Shown: positions 1 through 8,258 of the stretch, in pieces
How positions within the stretch are numbered: position 1 is the stretch's first letter
How the letters are laid out: each line of letters begins with the position of its first letter
From: Lachnospiraceae bacterium
GTDB lineage: Bacteria > Bacillota > Clostridia > Lachnospirales > Lachnospiraceae
Direction of reading: 5' to 3'
NCBI GenBank assembly: GCA_022799755.1
Contig: JAAWOU010000014.1
Span: 1 to 54,235 of the forward strand
Length of the DNA: 54,235 nucleotides
Position numbers and translations under genes: made by a program
The notes under the pieces: generated by a model
What the model was told of the DNA's origin: nothing
Database searches by the model: none
Seen by the model: the letters and a program-made list of their open reading frames with translations, nothing else

Positions 1-111
1 CAATAGAAAGCAAAGGGATGCTTTCCGCTGTCTTATACAATAGAAAGCAAAGGGATGCTTTCCGCTGTCTTATACAATAGAAAGCAAAGGGATGCTTTCT
101 ATTGTCTTACA
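1..111. repeat. Three tandem 37-bp repeats, each with a hairpin
   Basis: Three head-to-tail copies begin at 1, 38 and 75. The first two are identical; the third differs at the right arm and last base. Each contains GAAAGCA-6 nt-TGCTTTC. In the third copy the arms extend to a perfect 12-bp stem (CAATAGAAAGCA / TGCTTTCTATTG, 75-104). The array starts exactly at the window edge, so more copies may lie to the left. It lies downstream of the minus-strand eutP-like gene; no U-tract follows the stems on that strand, so it is not a classical terminator. Confidence 0.9.
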
Positions 112-170
112 TTATAAGCCTATCTACCACACAAGTCAATAAGCAAATGTTGGATTGTGCTGTTTTTGTT

Positions 171-620
171 TTATTTTTGTGGTTTCTGATCTTTGGGACG
201 GTCTAAATATGCCAGAATTTCCTCCACGCCCTCCCCTGTGACAGAATCCACAAAGAAAATATCCCTGCAGCCGGAATTGCGCAGCCACGATTCCGCCAGC
301 CGCCGGTTGGCCTTTGGGTCGTTTATCTTGGTGACGATGCCGATGACGTCCCGGTTCACCATGCAGGTGATGTTGGGCGGGAAGAGGCTGTAGCTTTCCG
401 TAGCCGCCACCAGCAGGCCCACCACGTCCGCCTCGTAGGCGTACAGCGCCAGCGCGTGGCCCAGGCGGTGGGTCTGGGCGTACTCCCCGGGTGTGTCGAT
501 CAGCACGTCCCTGTAATGGATGTACTGGGTCTTGCAGTACTGTATCTTTTCCCTGGACAGGGCCTGCTTCAGCGTGGTCTTGCCGCTTTCGCTGCGGCCC
601 ATAAGTATCAGTTTTTTCAT
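171..620 (-). CDS. eutP: EutP/PduV-family small GTPase
   Basis: A 149-residue P-loop GTPase of the EutP/PduV family, which accompanies microcompartment operons for ethanolamine or 1,2-propanediol. Visible motifs are the G1 P-loop GRSESGKTT near residue 8, the G3 motif DTPGEY near residue 43 and a TKIND motif in the G4 position near residue 107. Length fits the family. The start overlaps the end of the upstream VOC gene by 4 nt, implying translational coupling. Its role in microcompartments is not well settled (PduV has been linked to compartment movement). The family call is firm; which microcompartment it serves is inferred from the shell protein, activase and glycyl radical enzyme in the same 12 kb. 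Confidence 0.85.
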   Translation of the reverse strand: MKKLILMGRSESGKTTLKQALSREKIQYCKTQYIHYRDVLIDTPGEYAQTHRLGHALALYAYEADVVGLLVAATESYSLFPPNITCMVNRDVIGIVTKINDPKANRRLAESWLRNSGCRDIFFVDSVTGEGVEEILAYLDRPKDQKPQK

Positions 621-955
621 GTTCTCAGGTAGACGGTATTTCCGTCCGGGTCTCGGAAGCTCATGTTCACCGCTCCCCAGGGGCGTGCCGTGGGCGGCTC
701 TATGATCTCGGCTCCCAGCTCCATGACTCTGCGGTACTCTTTTTCCATGTCTTCCACGGTAAATGCCAGACAGATGTTCTGGTTCTGATTGTTCTTCTTA
801 GAGCCGTCGTCATATATGGTCAGCATGGTCTCCTCCCCGATCAGAGTCTGGTGCACCGCATCGCTGCTTTCGTTGTCCAAATCCAGCAGCTTCTTATAAA
901 AATCCGCAAGCCTGATCACATCATTGGTGAGCAGGCAGACCTCTCCTATTCTCAT
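617..955 (-). CDS. VOC-superfamily (glyoxalase/bleomycin resistance-like) protein
   Basis: A 112-residue single-module vicinal-oxygen-chelate protein. It shows the beta-alpha-beta-beta-beta pattern typical of the fold: an N-terminal strand LLTNDVIRLADFYKKLL and a C-terminal PRPWGAVNMSFRDPDGN-like signature (ARPWGAVNMSFRDPDGN), ending with the DPDGN turn common to glyoxalase/dioxygenase-like members. Substrate cannot be told from sequence. The start follows an AGAGG-type ribosome binding site, and the stop overlaps the next gene (eutP-like) by 4 nt, so the two are probably co-translated. Whether it detoxifies an aldehyde such as a methylglyoxal/lactaldehyde derivative is speculation from context. 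Confidence 0.8.
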   Translation of the reverse strand: MRIGEVCLLTNDVIRLADFYKKLLDLDNESSDAVHQTLIGEETMLTIYDDGSKKNNQNQNICLAFTVEDMEKEYRRVMELGAEIIEPPTARPWGAVNMSFRDPDGNTVYLRT

Positions 956-985
956 ATGGTTTCCTCTTCCTTTCCGGAAATATTT

Positions 986-2572
986 TTATTGATGACCAGT
1001 TAGCCGCACTCTCTCGATCACGCAGCTGTGCCTCTTGTTCGCACTGTCCTTTTCATAATTCACACCTACCAGCAGAACTTCGCCGGAATACCCCTCCAGA
1101 GCCTGTGTATACTGCCTGTCTTTTATCTGCCCGATGGCCGCACGGGCGGACTTGTCGTACTTCAGTTCGATTACCATGGCAGGTTTCCCGCGGGAGGGCA
1201 GCGGCAGAAATACCACGTCCGCAAAGCCGCGGCCTGTGGGAAATTCCCGAATCATCCTGTAGTCCTTCCGCGCGCTGTAATACGCCAGGCTGACAGCCGC
1301 TGCCAGGGAGCTCTCGTCGTTGTAGGTCAATATGGAAGCCACTTCTGTATGGGCCCTGTCAAGCCCCTCCGCGACCCTCTCCGCATCGCAGTTAAGCGTA
1401 TCTTCCAGCAGGCGCTCCGAGGCTTTCAGCACATTCATGACTTCCGCCCAGCCGCCTACGCTCATGGCGTTCTCAAATTCTTCAATGATTTCCCTGTTCG
1501 GGATAAAGGCTTCCTTTTCCTCGGAATCGTAGCCTAAGTATCCCAGGTGAATCAGCAGAGTCAGTACATCGTCCTTTGTCCTAAAGGTGCACATGTCGTT
1601 CTGGAAGCTGCGGGTGTTCACCCTGACTCTCCCTCCGCCCAGCATCTGGACGATGTCGGCGCGAAGCCCGTCAAAATCCATGTCCATATAGACTTTCAGC
1701 GCATCGTAGGTCTCTGTAGACGTCCAATAGTTTGAAAATCTACGGCGCAGCATTGCCTCCACCACGGATTTTGGATTGTATACATGCTTATATTCCGTCA
1801 GCTGGTAGCCATCGTACCAGCTTCCTGCCTCTACGTAATCCATAGAGAAACGTTCACAGAGCCCCTGCACCTCCGTATCCGTAAAGCCCGTATATTCCTC
1901 AAAAAAGCTCTGATCTGTCATGGAGTATTCCCAGAACATGTTCAGGGCAGAGTGTTGCCCATACTTCTTTACAGGGAGGATCCCTGTCATATAGGCGAGC
2001 GCTACATAGGGCTGGTCTTTCAGGAGATTGCGCAGGAAATCCAGATATCCTTTCTGCAGCGCCTCTGACTCCTGCCGCTCCCGCATCACGCAGTCCCATT
2101 CGTCGATCAGAAAAATGAACTGTTTTCCTGATTTTGCGTAAATCTTTCTCAGGGCATCCGCGATTCCCGAAGACTGCCTGTTCAATAGCTCCCCATATTC
2201 CTCCTGTAATTCTTCCAGCACCCCTTGCTGCAGATAGTTCACGACCTCCCCGGTCTCTGCCTCAATCAAAAACTGCTGCATATTCAGAAAAATCACGTCA
2301 TAACGATTCAGGTTCTCCGAAAAACCCGGACTTTCTGTAATCTTCAGCCCCTCAAACAGTTCCCGGGAGTCGTAAGCACGGCAATAATAAGCAGCCAGCA
2401 TCTTAAGCGCCATGGATTTCCCGAAGCGTCTGGGCCTGCTGACACAGATGTACTTCTGCTCTGTATTCAGATATCTGTTGGTGCACCCGATCAGCCCTGT
2501 CTTATCCACATAGATTTCCGAACGGACTGCGGTCCGAAAACCATCTTTCCCCGGATTCAAATAGATCCCCAT
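986..2572 (-). CDS. AAA-ATPase-like / PD-(D/E)XK nuclease-domain protein
   Basis: About 528 residues of the family with an N-terminal AAA-ATPase-like domain and a C-terminal PD-(D/E)XK nuclease-like domain (DUF1703), frequent and multi-copy in Bacteroidales and Clostridia. Visible features: the start GIYLNPGKDGF, YVDKTGLI, the P-loop-like SRPRRFGKSMAL near residue 50, the Walker-B-like FLIDEWD, and near the C-terminus the nuclease core ADVVFLP...AMVIELKYDKS. ATG 2572 is preferred over an upstream TTG because a GGGAGG ribosome binding site lies six bases before it. Cellular role is unknown; a defence or mobile-element link has been suggested for the family. It is not obviously related to its microcompartment neighbours. 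Confidence 0.8.
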   Translation of the reverse strand: MGIYLNPGKDGFRTAVRSEIYVDKTGLIGCTNRYLNTEQKYICVSRPRRFGKSMALKMLAAYYCRAYDSRELFEGLKITESPGFSENLNRYDVIFLNMQQFLIEAETGEVVNYLQQGVLEELQEEYGELLNRQSSGIADALRKIYAKSGKQFIFLIDEWDCVMRERQESEALQKGYLDFLRNLLKDQPYVALAYMTGILPVKKYGQHSALNMFWEYSMTDQSFFEEYTGFTDTEVQGLCERFSMDYVEAGSWYDGYQLTEYKHVYNPKSVVEAMLRRRFSNYWTSTETYDALKVYMDMDFDGLRADIVQMLGGGRVRVNTRSFQNDMCTFRTKDDVLTLLIHLGYLGYDSEEKEAFIPNREIIEEFENAMSVGGWAEVMNVLKASERLLEDTLNCDAERVAEGLDRAHTEVASILTYNDESSLAAAVSLAYYSARKDYRMIREFPTGRGFADVVFLPLPSRGKPAMVIELKYDKSARAAIGQIKDRQYTQALEGYSGEVLLVGVNYEKDSANKRHSCVIERVRLTGHQ

Positions 2573-2610
2573 CCATTGCCTCCCTGACAAAACTTCCCAT
2601 CAGTTCCCTT

Positions 2611-2931
2611 TTATGTCCGCTGGTTCTCCTCCCGCCAATACGCGGAACCGTCTTTGAGCCTGTCCACCAGCCTGTACTGGAACATCTCCCTGCGGACTAA
2701 TTCAACATCCCCGAACGCGATATTCGTCCGGATGATTTCATTTACTTCTTTCTCCGTGTACTTTCTTGAGGCCTCAAACTGCTCTGCAATCTTGGTCAGC
2801 GCCAGAATCCGCATAGGTCTCTTAGAGGGATATTGGGTCAGCCTGCCTGTCTCGTCATAGTATGCCTTCAGTTTCTTCTCGTATTCTTCTGTAGTCTTTT
2901 CTGTCTTCTCTGTCATTACTGTCTTTTCCAT
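2611..2931 (-). CDS. DUF2087-domain protein, possible regulator
   Basis: A 106-residue protein with a charged N-terminus followed by a DUF2087-like C-terminal module: PSKRPMRILALTKIAEQF, then YTEKEVNEIIR, and a tail ending DRLKDGSAYWR. In this family the module is a winged-helix-like domain often found at the end of transcriptional regulators; here it stands nearly alone. ATG 2931 is chosen because AAAGG lies about seven bases upstream; a longer reading from 2973 has no such site. It lies 38 nt upstream of the AAA/PD-(D/E)XK gene on the same strand and may be co-transcribed. DNA target unknown. Confidence 0.7.
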   Translation of the reverse strand: MEKTVMTEKTEKTTEEYEKKLKAYYDETGRLTQYPSKRPMRILALTKIAEQFEASRKYTEKEVNEIIRTNIAFGDVELVRREMFQYRLVDRLKDGSAYWREENQRT

Positions 2932-3024
2932 AATGAAGCCTTTCCGTGCGCTTAGAAGCACTTTCAATCCCACATCCCGACAACATATGCTAAACTATAC
3001 ACAAGCCTTTCCTCAAAGACAGTA

Positions 3025-3393
3025 TTATGTCCTCGTAATCTCACAGACCGTATAATGCAGCACATCCCGCACATAGTCCAGTATCGCCTGCTCCGAAGCC
3101 TCCACCTCGGACACGGTGCCCGATATGATCAGGGATCCGCTGAACCTGTCTACAAAGCCCAGATCAATGGCGGCGGCTTTCATGGCCACATCCGCCATAA
3201 TGATGGCCGTTTCCGCCGGGGACACTGTCAGGACGCCGATGGCTGCCCGGGTGTAGTCTACGCTGGGATCCAGGCCCAGCTTTTCATACAGCACCGGGTC
3301 GGGGTTTGCTATGATATGGGCCAGCGTGATCTGCTTGCCCGGCACCAGCTCCTGCACGATTCTGCGTTTTTCCCTGTCATCAAGCCAATCCAT
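3025..3393 (-). CDS. eutS: EutS/PduU-type bacterial microcompartment shell protein
   Basis: A 122-residue single BMC-domain shell protein of the circularly permuted EutS/PduU type. Diagnostic segments are RIVQELVPGKQITLAHII near the N-terminus, then AAIGVLTVSPAETAIIMADVAMKAA, and FVDRFSGSLIISGTVSEVE in the second half; the tail YTVCEITRT matches the conserved EutS ending. Such proteins form cyclic hexamers in the shell of ethanolamine or propanediol compartments and can carry a small beta-barrel over the pore. ATG 3393 is chosen because AGGA sits nine bases upstream; ATG 3402 would abut that site. It is the only shell gene visible; other shell genes must lie outside the window. Confidence 0.9.
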   Translation of the reverse strand: MDWLDDREKRRIVQELVPGKQITLAHIIANPDPVLYEKLGLDPSVDYTRAAIGVLTVSPAETAIIMADVAMKAAAIDLGFVDRFSGSLIISGTVSEVEASEQAILDYVRDVLHYTVCEITRT

Positions 3394-3552
3394 GTTATTC
3401 ATTCCTTTCGTCTCTGTTCACGCCTTCGCCGCTCACGGCAGCATGATGCGTCTGCACCTAATGTCATTTACAAACGGCTATCGCCTAAGATGCCATCTTC
3501 TCAGAAACATTCTACATTCTTCCGCTTACTTCATATGCCGGTCACAGGCATA

Positions 3553-4242
3553 TCACACAGACTTCATGATTTCCGCCATCTCCGGCGTCATCTCCGGTGT
3601 AAACTGCGTCCCCAGCCTGGCCAGCTCTCCCATCACCCTCTGTCTTCCAAAATCCGTTCTGTACCAGTTCTCCCTGGTCACTTTTCCCTCCGCAGGGGCA
3701 ATCAGAAGCTCCGTATCCGGAAAACAGATCTGATAGTACATCAGGCATCTCCTGGCATGATACCCCTTGCAGCAGATGATGGCTTTTTTCGGGTACAGCC
3801 CTTTCGCGTCCAGAACCTTTCTGGTAAATCTGGCGTTCTCGGCGGTGAACTGAGCCTCGTCCTCCGGAAAGATGCAGTCCGGGGCAACCCCGTTTGCCAG
3901 CAGGACATCCGTATAGAACTCGCACTCGGTGGCGTAGGCTTTCCGGTAGATTTCCCCTTTGGACTTAACGCCTGCAAATCTGCCCACCGTTATGGAATAT
4001 CGGCCGGACGGCACCACCCAGGGAGCATACCCCGCTTTCCACAGCTGCGCCGCCCGCTCCGGCAGCTCCGGATAAGAACCACCGGGGATGAAGATGACAT
4101 CTGCCCTCAATGCAGACAGCTTGTCTTCCGCGAGTCCCTCTCCCGTTATGGATTCTCCACTTTTCCCGCTGCTTTTCGTATCATCCTGCGCAGGAATGTC
4201 TTCCGGAAAAATAAAATTCGTAATATCGTCAATTATTCTCAT
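3553..4242 (-). CDS. DUF218/YdcF-family protein
   Basis: A 229-residue YdcF-like (DUF218) protein. The family core is visible: ADVIFIPGGSYP in the first third, then GYAPWVVPSGRYS, TDVLLANGVAPDCIFPEDEAQFTAENARF with the charged active-pocket acids, and KAIICCKGYHARRCLMYYQ. No signal peptide or membrane anchor is seen, so it is a cytoplasmic member. Biochemical function of the family is poorly defined (YdcF binds S-adenosylmethionine). ATG 4242 follows AAGGGAAATGAT, a good ribosome binding site. It starts 13 bases after the frameshifted DUF4177 remnant, suggesting a former operon. Confidence 0.75.
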   Translation of the reverse strand: MRIIDDITNFIFPEDIPAQDDTKSSGKSGESITGEGLAEDKLSALRADVIFIPGGSYPELPERAAQLWKAGYAPWVVPSGRYSITVGRFAGVKSKGEIYRKAYATECEFYTDVLLANGVAPDCIFPEDEAQFTAENARFTRKVLDAKGLYPKKAIICCKGYHARRCLMYYQICFPDTELLIAPAEGKVTRENWYRTDFGRQRVMGELARLGTQFTPEMTPEMAEIMKSV

Positions 4243-4255
4243 ATCATTTCCCTTG

Positions 4256-4440
4256 TCAACACTCTGTCTCAAAGACCAGGTCCATATCCTTTATCTTTCC
4301 ATAGTCGCTGATATTCGTAGGAATATACCCTACATAGAGATATTCTTTTGCCGCATATGCGTTGATAATGTCTCTATGTTCCTTGGATTTCGCCCCCAGA
4401 ATCTGCCAATATGGACATTTACATATTCATATTTCTTCAC
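4256..4440 (-). pseudogene. DUF4177-like small protein gene with a one-base frameshift
   Basis: From a GTG at 4440 the minus strand reads MKKYEYVNVHIGRF and then goes out of frame; shifting by one base at the run of five G (about 4392-4398) continues as GAKSKEHRDIINAYAAKEY, then LYVGYIPTNISDYGKIKDM and stops at 4256. Joined, this is a typical DUF4177 domain of about 61 residues. The total length (185 nt) is one short of a multiple of three, so a single-base deletion explains it. Either a young pseudogene or a sequencing error in the homopolymer. Confidence 0.65.
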
Positions 4441-4484
4441 AGCCGATACCGCCTCTCATCCATGCGCTCTCCGAATGCAGAGAT

Positions 4485-5282
4485 TTATCCGCCTATATGG
4501 CACTTCAATTTCGTACAGCTCTCCACTTCTTTCTTCAGCCGCTCCATATGCGCCGCCTCCGGCGGCAGGATATCCGGCAGCTCGTAGCCCCTGCCCAGGC
4601 CCGCGTACTTGTCCTGACCCAGCCTGTGGTAAGGGAGCAGATAGATCTCCTCCACCCCGGGCAGGGTGTCCGCGAACCGGGCGATCGCCCTGATTTCGGC
4701 GGGCGTATCATTGAACGTAGGAATCACGGGCACCCGTATGCTGAGAAACGTCTGACCGGATGCCGCAATCCTCTTGGCATTCTCCAGCATCAGCTCATTT
4801 CCCTTTCCGGTGAAGCGCTTATGCTTTTCGCTGTCCATATGCTTGATGTCCATGAGGTATTGGTCAAGGTATGGCAGGATTTCCTCAATAACCTCCCATT
4901 TCGCACATCCCATGCTCTCCATGGCGGTGCCGATTCCCACAGCCTTGGCGGCGCGGAGCAGGTCTCTGGCGAACGCCGGCTGGCAGAGACTCTCCCCGCC
5001 GGACAGGGTCAGTCCGCCGCCGGAGCGGTTGTAATAGGGCCTGTCCTTTTCCACGGTCTCCAAAACTTCCGCCACCGTCACGTCCCGGCCGATGATTTTC
5101 TTCTTGCCCTGAACGGTCATCTCCTGGATCCCATACTCCTGGGACTCCGGGTTGCAGCACCACTTGCACCGCAGCACGCAGCCTTTCAGGAAACAGATGG
5201 TTCGGATTCCCGTTCCGTCATGGATGGAATACCGCTGTATGTCAAATATTCGTCCTTTTGTCTGTAGATAATCTGTTGTCAT
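4485..5282 (-). CDS. Glycyl radical enzyme activating enzyme (radical SAM), compact form
   Basis: A radical SAM protein of about 265 residues that should install the glycyl radical on a glycyl radical enzyme. The cluster-binding CxxxCxxC is CVLRCKWC near residue 36, and the SAM-binding GGE motif appears as LTLSGGESL. Between them there are only about 50 residues with no cysteine cluster, so the ferredoxin-like insert with extra 4Fe-4S clusters found in many diol-dehydratase, CutC and benzylsuccinate synthase activases is absent; this resembles the compact PFL-activase layout. Start is uncertain (ATG 5282, ATG 5294 or TTG 5306). The likely partner is the dehydratase at 9321-11867, unusually far away with five unrelated genes in between. 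Confidence 0.85.
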   Translation of the reverse strand: MTTDYLQTKGRIFDIQRYSIHDGTGIRTICFLKGCVLRCKWCCNPESQEYGIQEMTVQGKKKIIGRDVTVAEVLETVEKDRPYYNRSGGGLTLSGGESLCQPAFARDLLRAAKAVGIGTAMESMGCAKWEVIEEILPYLDQYLMDIKHMDSEKHKRFTGKGNELMLENAKRIAASGQTFLSIRVPVIPTFNDTPAEIRAIARFADTLPGVEEIYLLPYHRLGQDKYAGLGRGYELPDILPPEAAHMERLKKEVESCTKLKCHIGG

Positions 5283-5327
5283 TTTTCGTCTCATTCCGCC
5301 GCGCAAGCGGCATTTCCAACTTTCCTG

Positions 5328-5561
5328 TCATATTGCCACCGGCGGCGCTGACTGCTGACATGGAATCCTGCTTTTTCCCCGCCCCCGCACATCGATACCG
5401 CCGTACATGGACAAAGTATTCTTCAGATATCCGCAAGCGACCTTATCGATAAAATCCGGTTACCTGGGATGCGCCGTTCCTTTGGGCCTGTCTATCACTG
5501 TCTCCGAATCTTTCACCAGGCAGTCCAGCATTTCCCAAAAATCATCGTCAAAAGAATTCAT
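5328..5561 (-). pseudogene. Broken small gene resembling clostridial 'inorganic pyrophosphatase' proteins
   Basis: ATG at 5561 overlaps the TGA of the phosphorylase (ATGA coupling) and opens MNSFDDDFWEMLDCLVKDSE and then TVIDRPKGTAHPR before a TAA at 5462-5460, where related proteins carry Tyr. In the same frame the homology resumes, PDFIDKVACGYLKNTLSM, and ends at 5328. The VIDRPKGSAHPRYPDF...GYLKNT pattern is one I associate with small clostridial proteins annotated as inorganic pyrophosphatase; that name is from memory. The part after the stop is also diverged and shortened, so this is a decayed gene rather than a single error. Confidence 0.55.
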
Positions 5562-6364
5562 AGCATACACAGCGCCTCCAGCGCAAGCGCGAACAGCCTC
5601 TCCCTTGCGGAGACATTGTTGCTCCAGTCCCTGTCATCGTAGTCCTCCGCGCCGCCGGTGAGGATGTCGCCGCTGTAGAGCAGCTGGCCGAAGACCTTGC
5701 CCCGAAACTGGGCGATGGCAGCCATGGTGGCGCACTCCATCTCCACGGCCCTACAGCCCTCGTCCCTCCGGTAGGCCACCATTTCCCTGGTCTCCCGGTA
5801 GAAGCCGTCCGTTGACCAGGTGGCGCATTCTATGTAAGGGATGCCGTGACCGGACAGGACTTTCCGGAAGCGCTGGATGGGCTCTGCCTGCAGTTCAATG
5901 AACCGCGCCGGCGGCAGATATTTGTAGGAGGCCCCCTCGTCCCGCAGGGCCCGCACCGGTACGATCACGGCTCCCTCCGGAATATTGTCCAGCACCCCAC
6001 AGCCGCCGCAACAGACGATTGCCTCCACGCCGCTGCCATAGAGCATCTCCGTCATCATGGCGATGGAGCCTGAGGCCACCACCGCCTGTACGGCGCAAAC
6101 ATCTGTCCCATCCACTGTGAACCGATATACATGGAAGTCCTTCATTTCGGAGACATAGGTGCCTATCTTCTCTCCCCCATATCTCTCTACTGCGCTGTCA
6201 AGCACCTCCTCGAAGAAAGTCACCAGGCAGAGCCTGGGGAAACGCCTAAAGCCGCCCTCTCCCTGGCCGTCCCTGTCCCCTTTGGATGCTTCTCTGTCAG
6301 GATTGATGACAGCGAGTTTGTCCGTGCTGTATTCCAGGATCGGATATTCGTTTTTTACTATCAT
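5558..6364 (-). CDS. Nucleoside phosphorylase (PNP/UDP family)
   Basis: A 268-residue PNP_UDP_1-superfamily protein, cleaving a nucleoside with phosphate to free base and sugar-1-phosphate. Key segments: VVASGSIAMMTEMLYGSGVE, VCCGGCGVLDNIPEGAVIVP (phosphate and base pocket region) and the family signature around CRAVEMECATMAAIA, in which the MExE ribose-binding motif appears as MEC. The N-terminal 45 residues are extended relative to short family members. Nearest subfamily seems uridine-phosphorylase-like but base specificity cannot be assigned. It overlaps both neighbours by 4 nt (hydrolase upstream, broken small gene downstream), indicating a tight operon. Confidence 0.8.
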   Translation of the reverse strand: MIVKNEYPILEYSTDKLAVINPDREASKGDRDGQGEGGFRRFPRLCLVTFFEEVLDSAVERYGGEKIGTYVSEMKDFHVYRFTVDGTDVCAVQAVVASGSIAMMTEMLYGSGVEAIVCCGGCGVLDNIPEGAVIVPVRALRDEGASYKYLPPARFIELQAEPIQRFRKVLSGHGIPYIECATWSTDGFYRETREMVAYRRDEGCRAVEMECATMAAIAQFRGKVFGQLLYSGDILTGGAEDYDDRDWSNNVSARERLFALALEALCML

Positions 6365-7074
6365 TTTCTTCTCTCTTCTGCCATCCCTATCGGGATGGTC
6401 TGTAAAAAGTCTTCCACTGCCTTGTTAAATGCCGCATGCCTCTTATTCGCAATAAAATGATTCCCTTGAATGATTGATAGCTTTGCGCCAGGTATATGAT
6501 CCGCAATCATTTTTGTGTGGGATTCCCTGATCATATCATTTCTTCCGCAGATTACCAATGTAGGCGCTTTTATTCTTCTCAGTTCATCTGCCTCAATATT
6601 CGGCTCATTCACCATTAAGCCAAGCATTTCGGCATTCCGTTTGGCACCTGTCGATTTGGAAGCAAACCGTTTGGCTATCCGATATCCTATTTCAATCGGA
6701 ATCTGCGTGGTTCTTTTTACCCCGTCCGGGTTCAGATTCCCTCCATTTACAATCAGCGCTTTCACCTTGTCCGGATAGGCAAGCGCAAATTCCATGGCGA
6801 TATTTGCCCCATCCGAAAATCCTAAAATGATTGCGTTGGAAATCTCCAACTCTGTGAAAAAATCGTTTAAATCACAGGCGAACTGCTTGATGGTAAAAGG
6901 TCTGACTCCTCTCGGCGATTTGCCGTGGCCCCTGGTATCTAAAGCGATCACTCTGTATCTGTCGCTGAAATAATCTATCTGGTGCCTGAAATAAGAGCCG
7001 TCCTCCCCGTTCCCGTGCAGAAGGATAAGGGGCTCCTTCTCTCCTTTTTCCTGATAGTGCAAAGTAATATCCAT
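6361..7074 (-). CDS. Alpha/beta-hydrolase
   Basis: A 237-residue alpha/beta-hydrolase fold enzyme. The oxyanion-hole motif LILLHGNGEDGSY is followed by ALDTRGHGKS, the nucleophile elbow GFSDGA (Ser in GxSxG), a candidate acidic residue in ICGRND and the catalytic His in IIQGNHF. It is thus catalytically complete; substrate is unknown (esterase, lipase or C-C hydrolase are possible). ATG 7074 is chosen because GGAGG lies six bases upstream; an upstream reading to 7125 lacks such a site. The stop overlaps the phosphorylase start by 4 nt. Confidence 0.85.
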   Translation of the reverse strand: MDITLHYQEKGEKEPLILLHGNGEDGSYFRHQIDYFSDRYRVIALDTRGHGKSPRGVRPFTIKQFACDLNDFFTELEISNAIILGFSDGANIAMEFALAYPDKVKALIVNGGNLNPDGVKRTTQIPIEIGYRIAKRFASKSTGAKRNAEMLGLMVNEPNIEADELRRIKAPTLVICGRNDMIRESHTKMIADHIPGAKLSIIQGNHFIANKRHAAFNKAVEDFLQTIPIGMAEERRK

Positions 7075-7163
7075 CCCACACCTCCACAGGAGAAAATTCT
7101 TCCAAATTGGGAAGAATTCTTCCACACAGGGGAATATTCTTCCTGCTAATTACCGTATATAAG

Positions 7164-8027
7164 TCATCCCTTTACTCCCCGGATAATCATGGTTATGGAC
7201 ACTGAGGTGTCCCACTGCTTTCTTCCCTCTCTGTACAGGCGGAGCCGTTCCTCATATTTGGAATTGATAACGGAGAGAATTTCTACCGTCTGGTCGGAGT
7301 GTGCCGATTCCACAGCCTCTATATCATTTTGGTGCATCGCCTCAATCATTCGTTCTGCCATATCCGCCGAATACTTTGGAGCATCAGGTGTAAGGTCGAT
7401 GACGGCATATCCAGTGATAACATCTATAAACCCGTTCTTCTCCATGGATGCAGGGATTTCAGACTCAGACATGGGAAATCTGCAGACTCTGAATTTCTCC
7501 AGGTCATCCTCTGATTGGAGAATGCTCTCCCAAAAAGCTTTCTCTTTTTCCGTTTTCTCCAGGCATGGCGCGGTACAATGGAGCCCTTTTCGCGCGGAAA
7601 GGCACAGGCATACGCCGCCCGGCTTCAGCACCCGTCTCTGCTCGCCCCAGAAGGCAGCGGGCTCCACATGCTCCTGAACCGTATTAGAAATGGTAACGTC
7701 AAAGGTTCCGTCCTCAAAGGGAAGGCGAGTCGCATCGCCCTCTCTGAAATCCACGCCCGGAATGTTCTCCTTCGCAAACGAAATGAAATTGCTGTCCCTG
7801 TCGATGGCGGTGATATGCGCTCCTGGATACCATCTGTGCAGGGATTCTGCCAACGCTCCCGGGCCGCAGCCAATCTCCAGAATTTTTATCTCGGCGCTCC
7901 TGTCCAAATCAAACAGTCCTTCATACTGCGTAAAGAACATATCATCAAATCTTAATTTTCTGCTGAGATACAGCGTCATGATGCCCTGCACATGTTCCGA
8001 CCAAATCGTATTCCTATTTTCCCTCAT
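7164..8027 (-). CDS. Class I SAM-dependent methyltransferase
   Basis: A 287-residue Rossmann-fold methyltransferase. SAM motif I is ILEIGCGPGALAESL, followed by the acidic motif II AIDRDSNFI, DATRLPFEDGTFDVTIS and the post-motif FWGEQRRVLKPGGVCLC, the Methyltransf_11/25 pattern. The C-terminal 120 residues are an unassigned helical region. Substrate is unknown; a small molecule is most likely. ATG 8027 follows AAAGGAAAGACATT, a good ribosome binding site. It starts 13 bases after a short open frame that looks like a broken acetyltransferase. Confidence 0.85.
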   Translation of the reverse strand: MRENRNTIWSEHVQGIMTLYLSRKLRFDDMFFTQYEGLFDLDRSAEIKILEIGCGPGALAESLHRWYPGAHITAIDRDSNFISFAKENIPGVDFREGDATRLPFEDGTFDVTISNTVQEHVEPAAFWGEQRRVLKPGGVCLCLSARKGLHCTAPCLEKTEKEKAFWESILQSEDDLEKFRVCRFPMSESEIPASMEKNGFIDVITGYAVIDLTPDAPKYSADMAERMIEAMHQNDIEAVESAHSDQTVEILSVINSKYEERLRLYREGRKQWDTSVSITMIIRGVKG

Positions 8028-8040
8028 AATGTCTTTCCTT

Positions 8041-8202
8041 TTATGTCCGCGGAGTTCTATTCCATCTTCTGCGTTTCTCCGGGCTTTCATTGTCCACAAA
8101 TTTTCCGGCTTGTGTTATTCCGTCTCTCCGTTCATCTCCTTCACGACGGACTCCAGCTTTATACTGTTCCATGGCAATCTGCAATATCTCCCGGCGAATC
8201 AT
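8041..8202 (-). pseudogene. 53-codon ORF, probable N-terminal stump of a GNAT-type gene
   Basis: ATG 8202 has a GGAGGG site nine bases upstream and opens MIRREILQIAMEQYKAG. The first dozen residues resemble the start of a clostridial acetyltransferase family (REILxIAMEQSAIDLN, from memory), after which the sequence becomes a low-complexity, Arg-rich tail and stops just before the methyltransferase. The good start signal plus a degenerate body suggests a truncated gene rather than a functional peptide. Assignment is tentative. Confidence 0.4.
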
Positions 8203-8258
8203 AAATCATACCCTCCCGCGGTTTTCCGCCGGCCCGCCTCCCTATTACAGGGCAGTCC

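Noticed and set aside
1..111. Possible CRISPR array
   Set aside because: Units are contiguous with no unique spacers and there are no cas genes.
3055..4311. 418-codon plus-strand frame across the shell-protein and DUF218 genes
   Set aside because: Shadow of two minus-strand genes with clear family motifs; no start signal.
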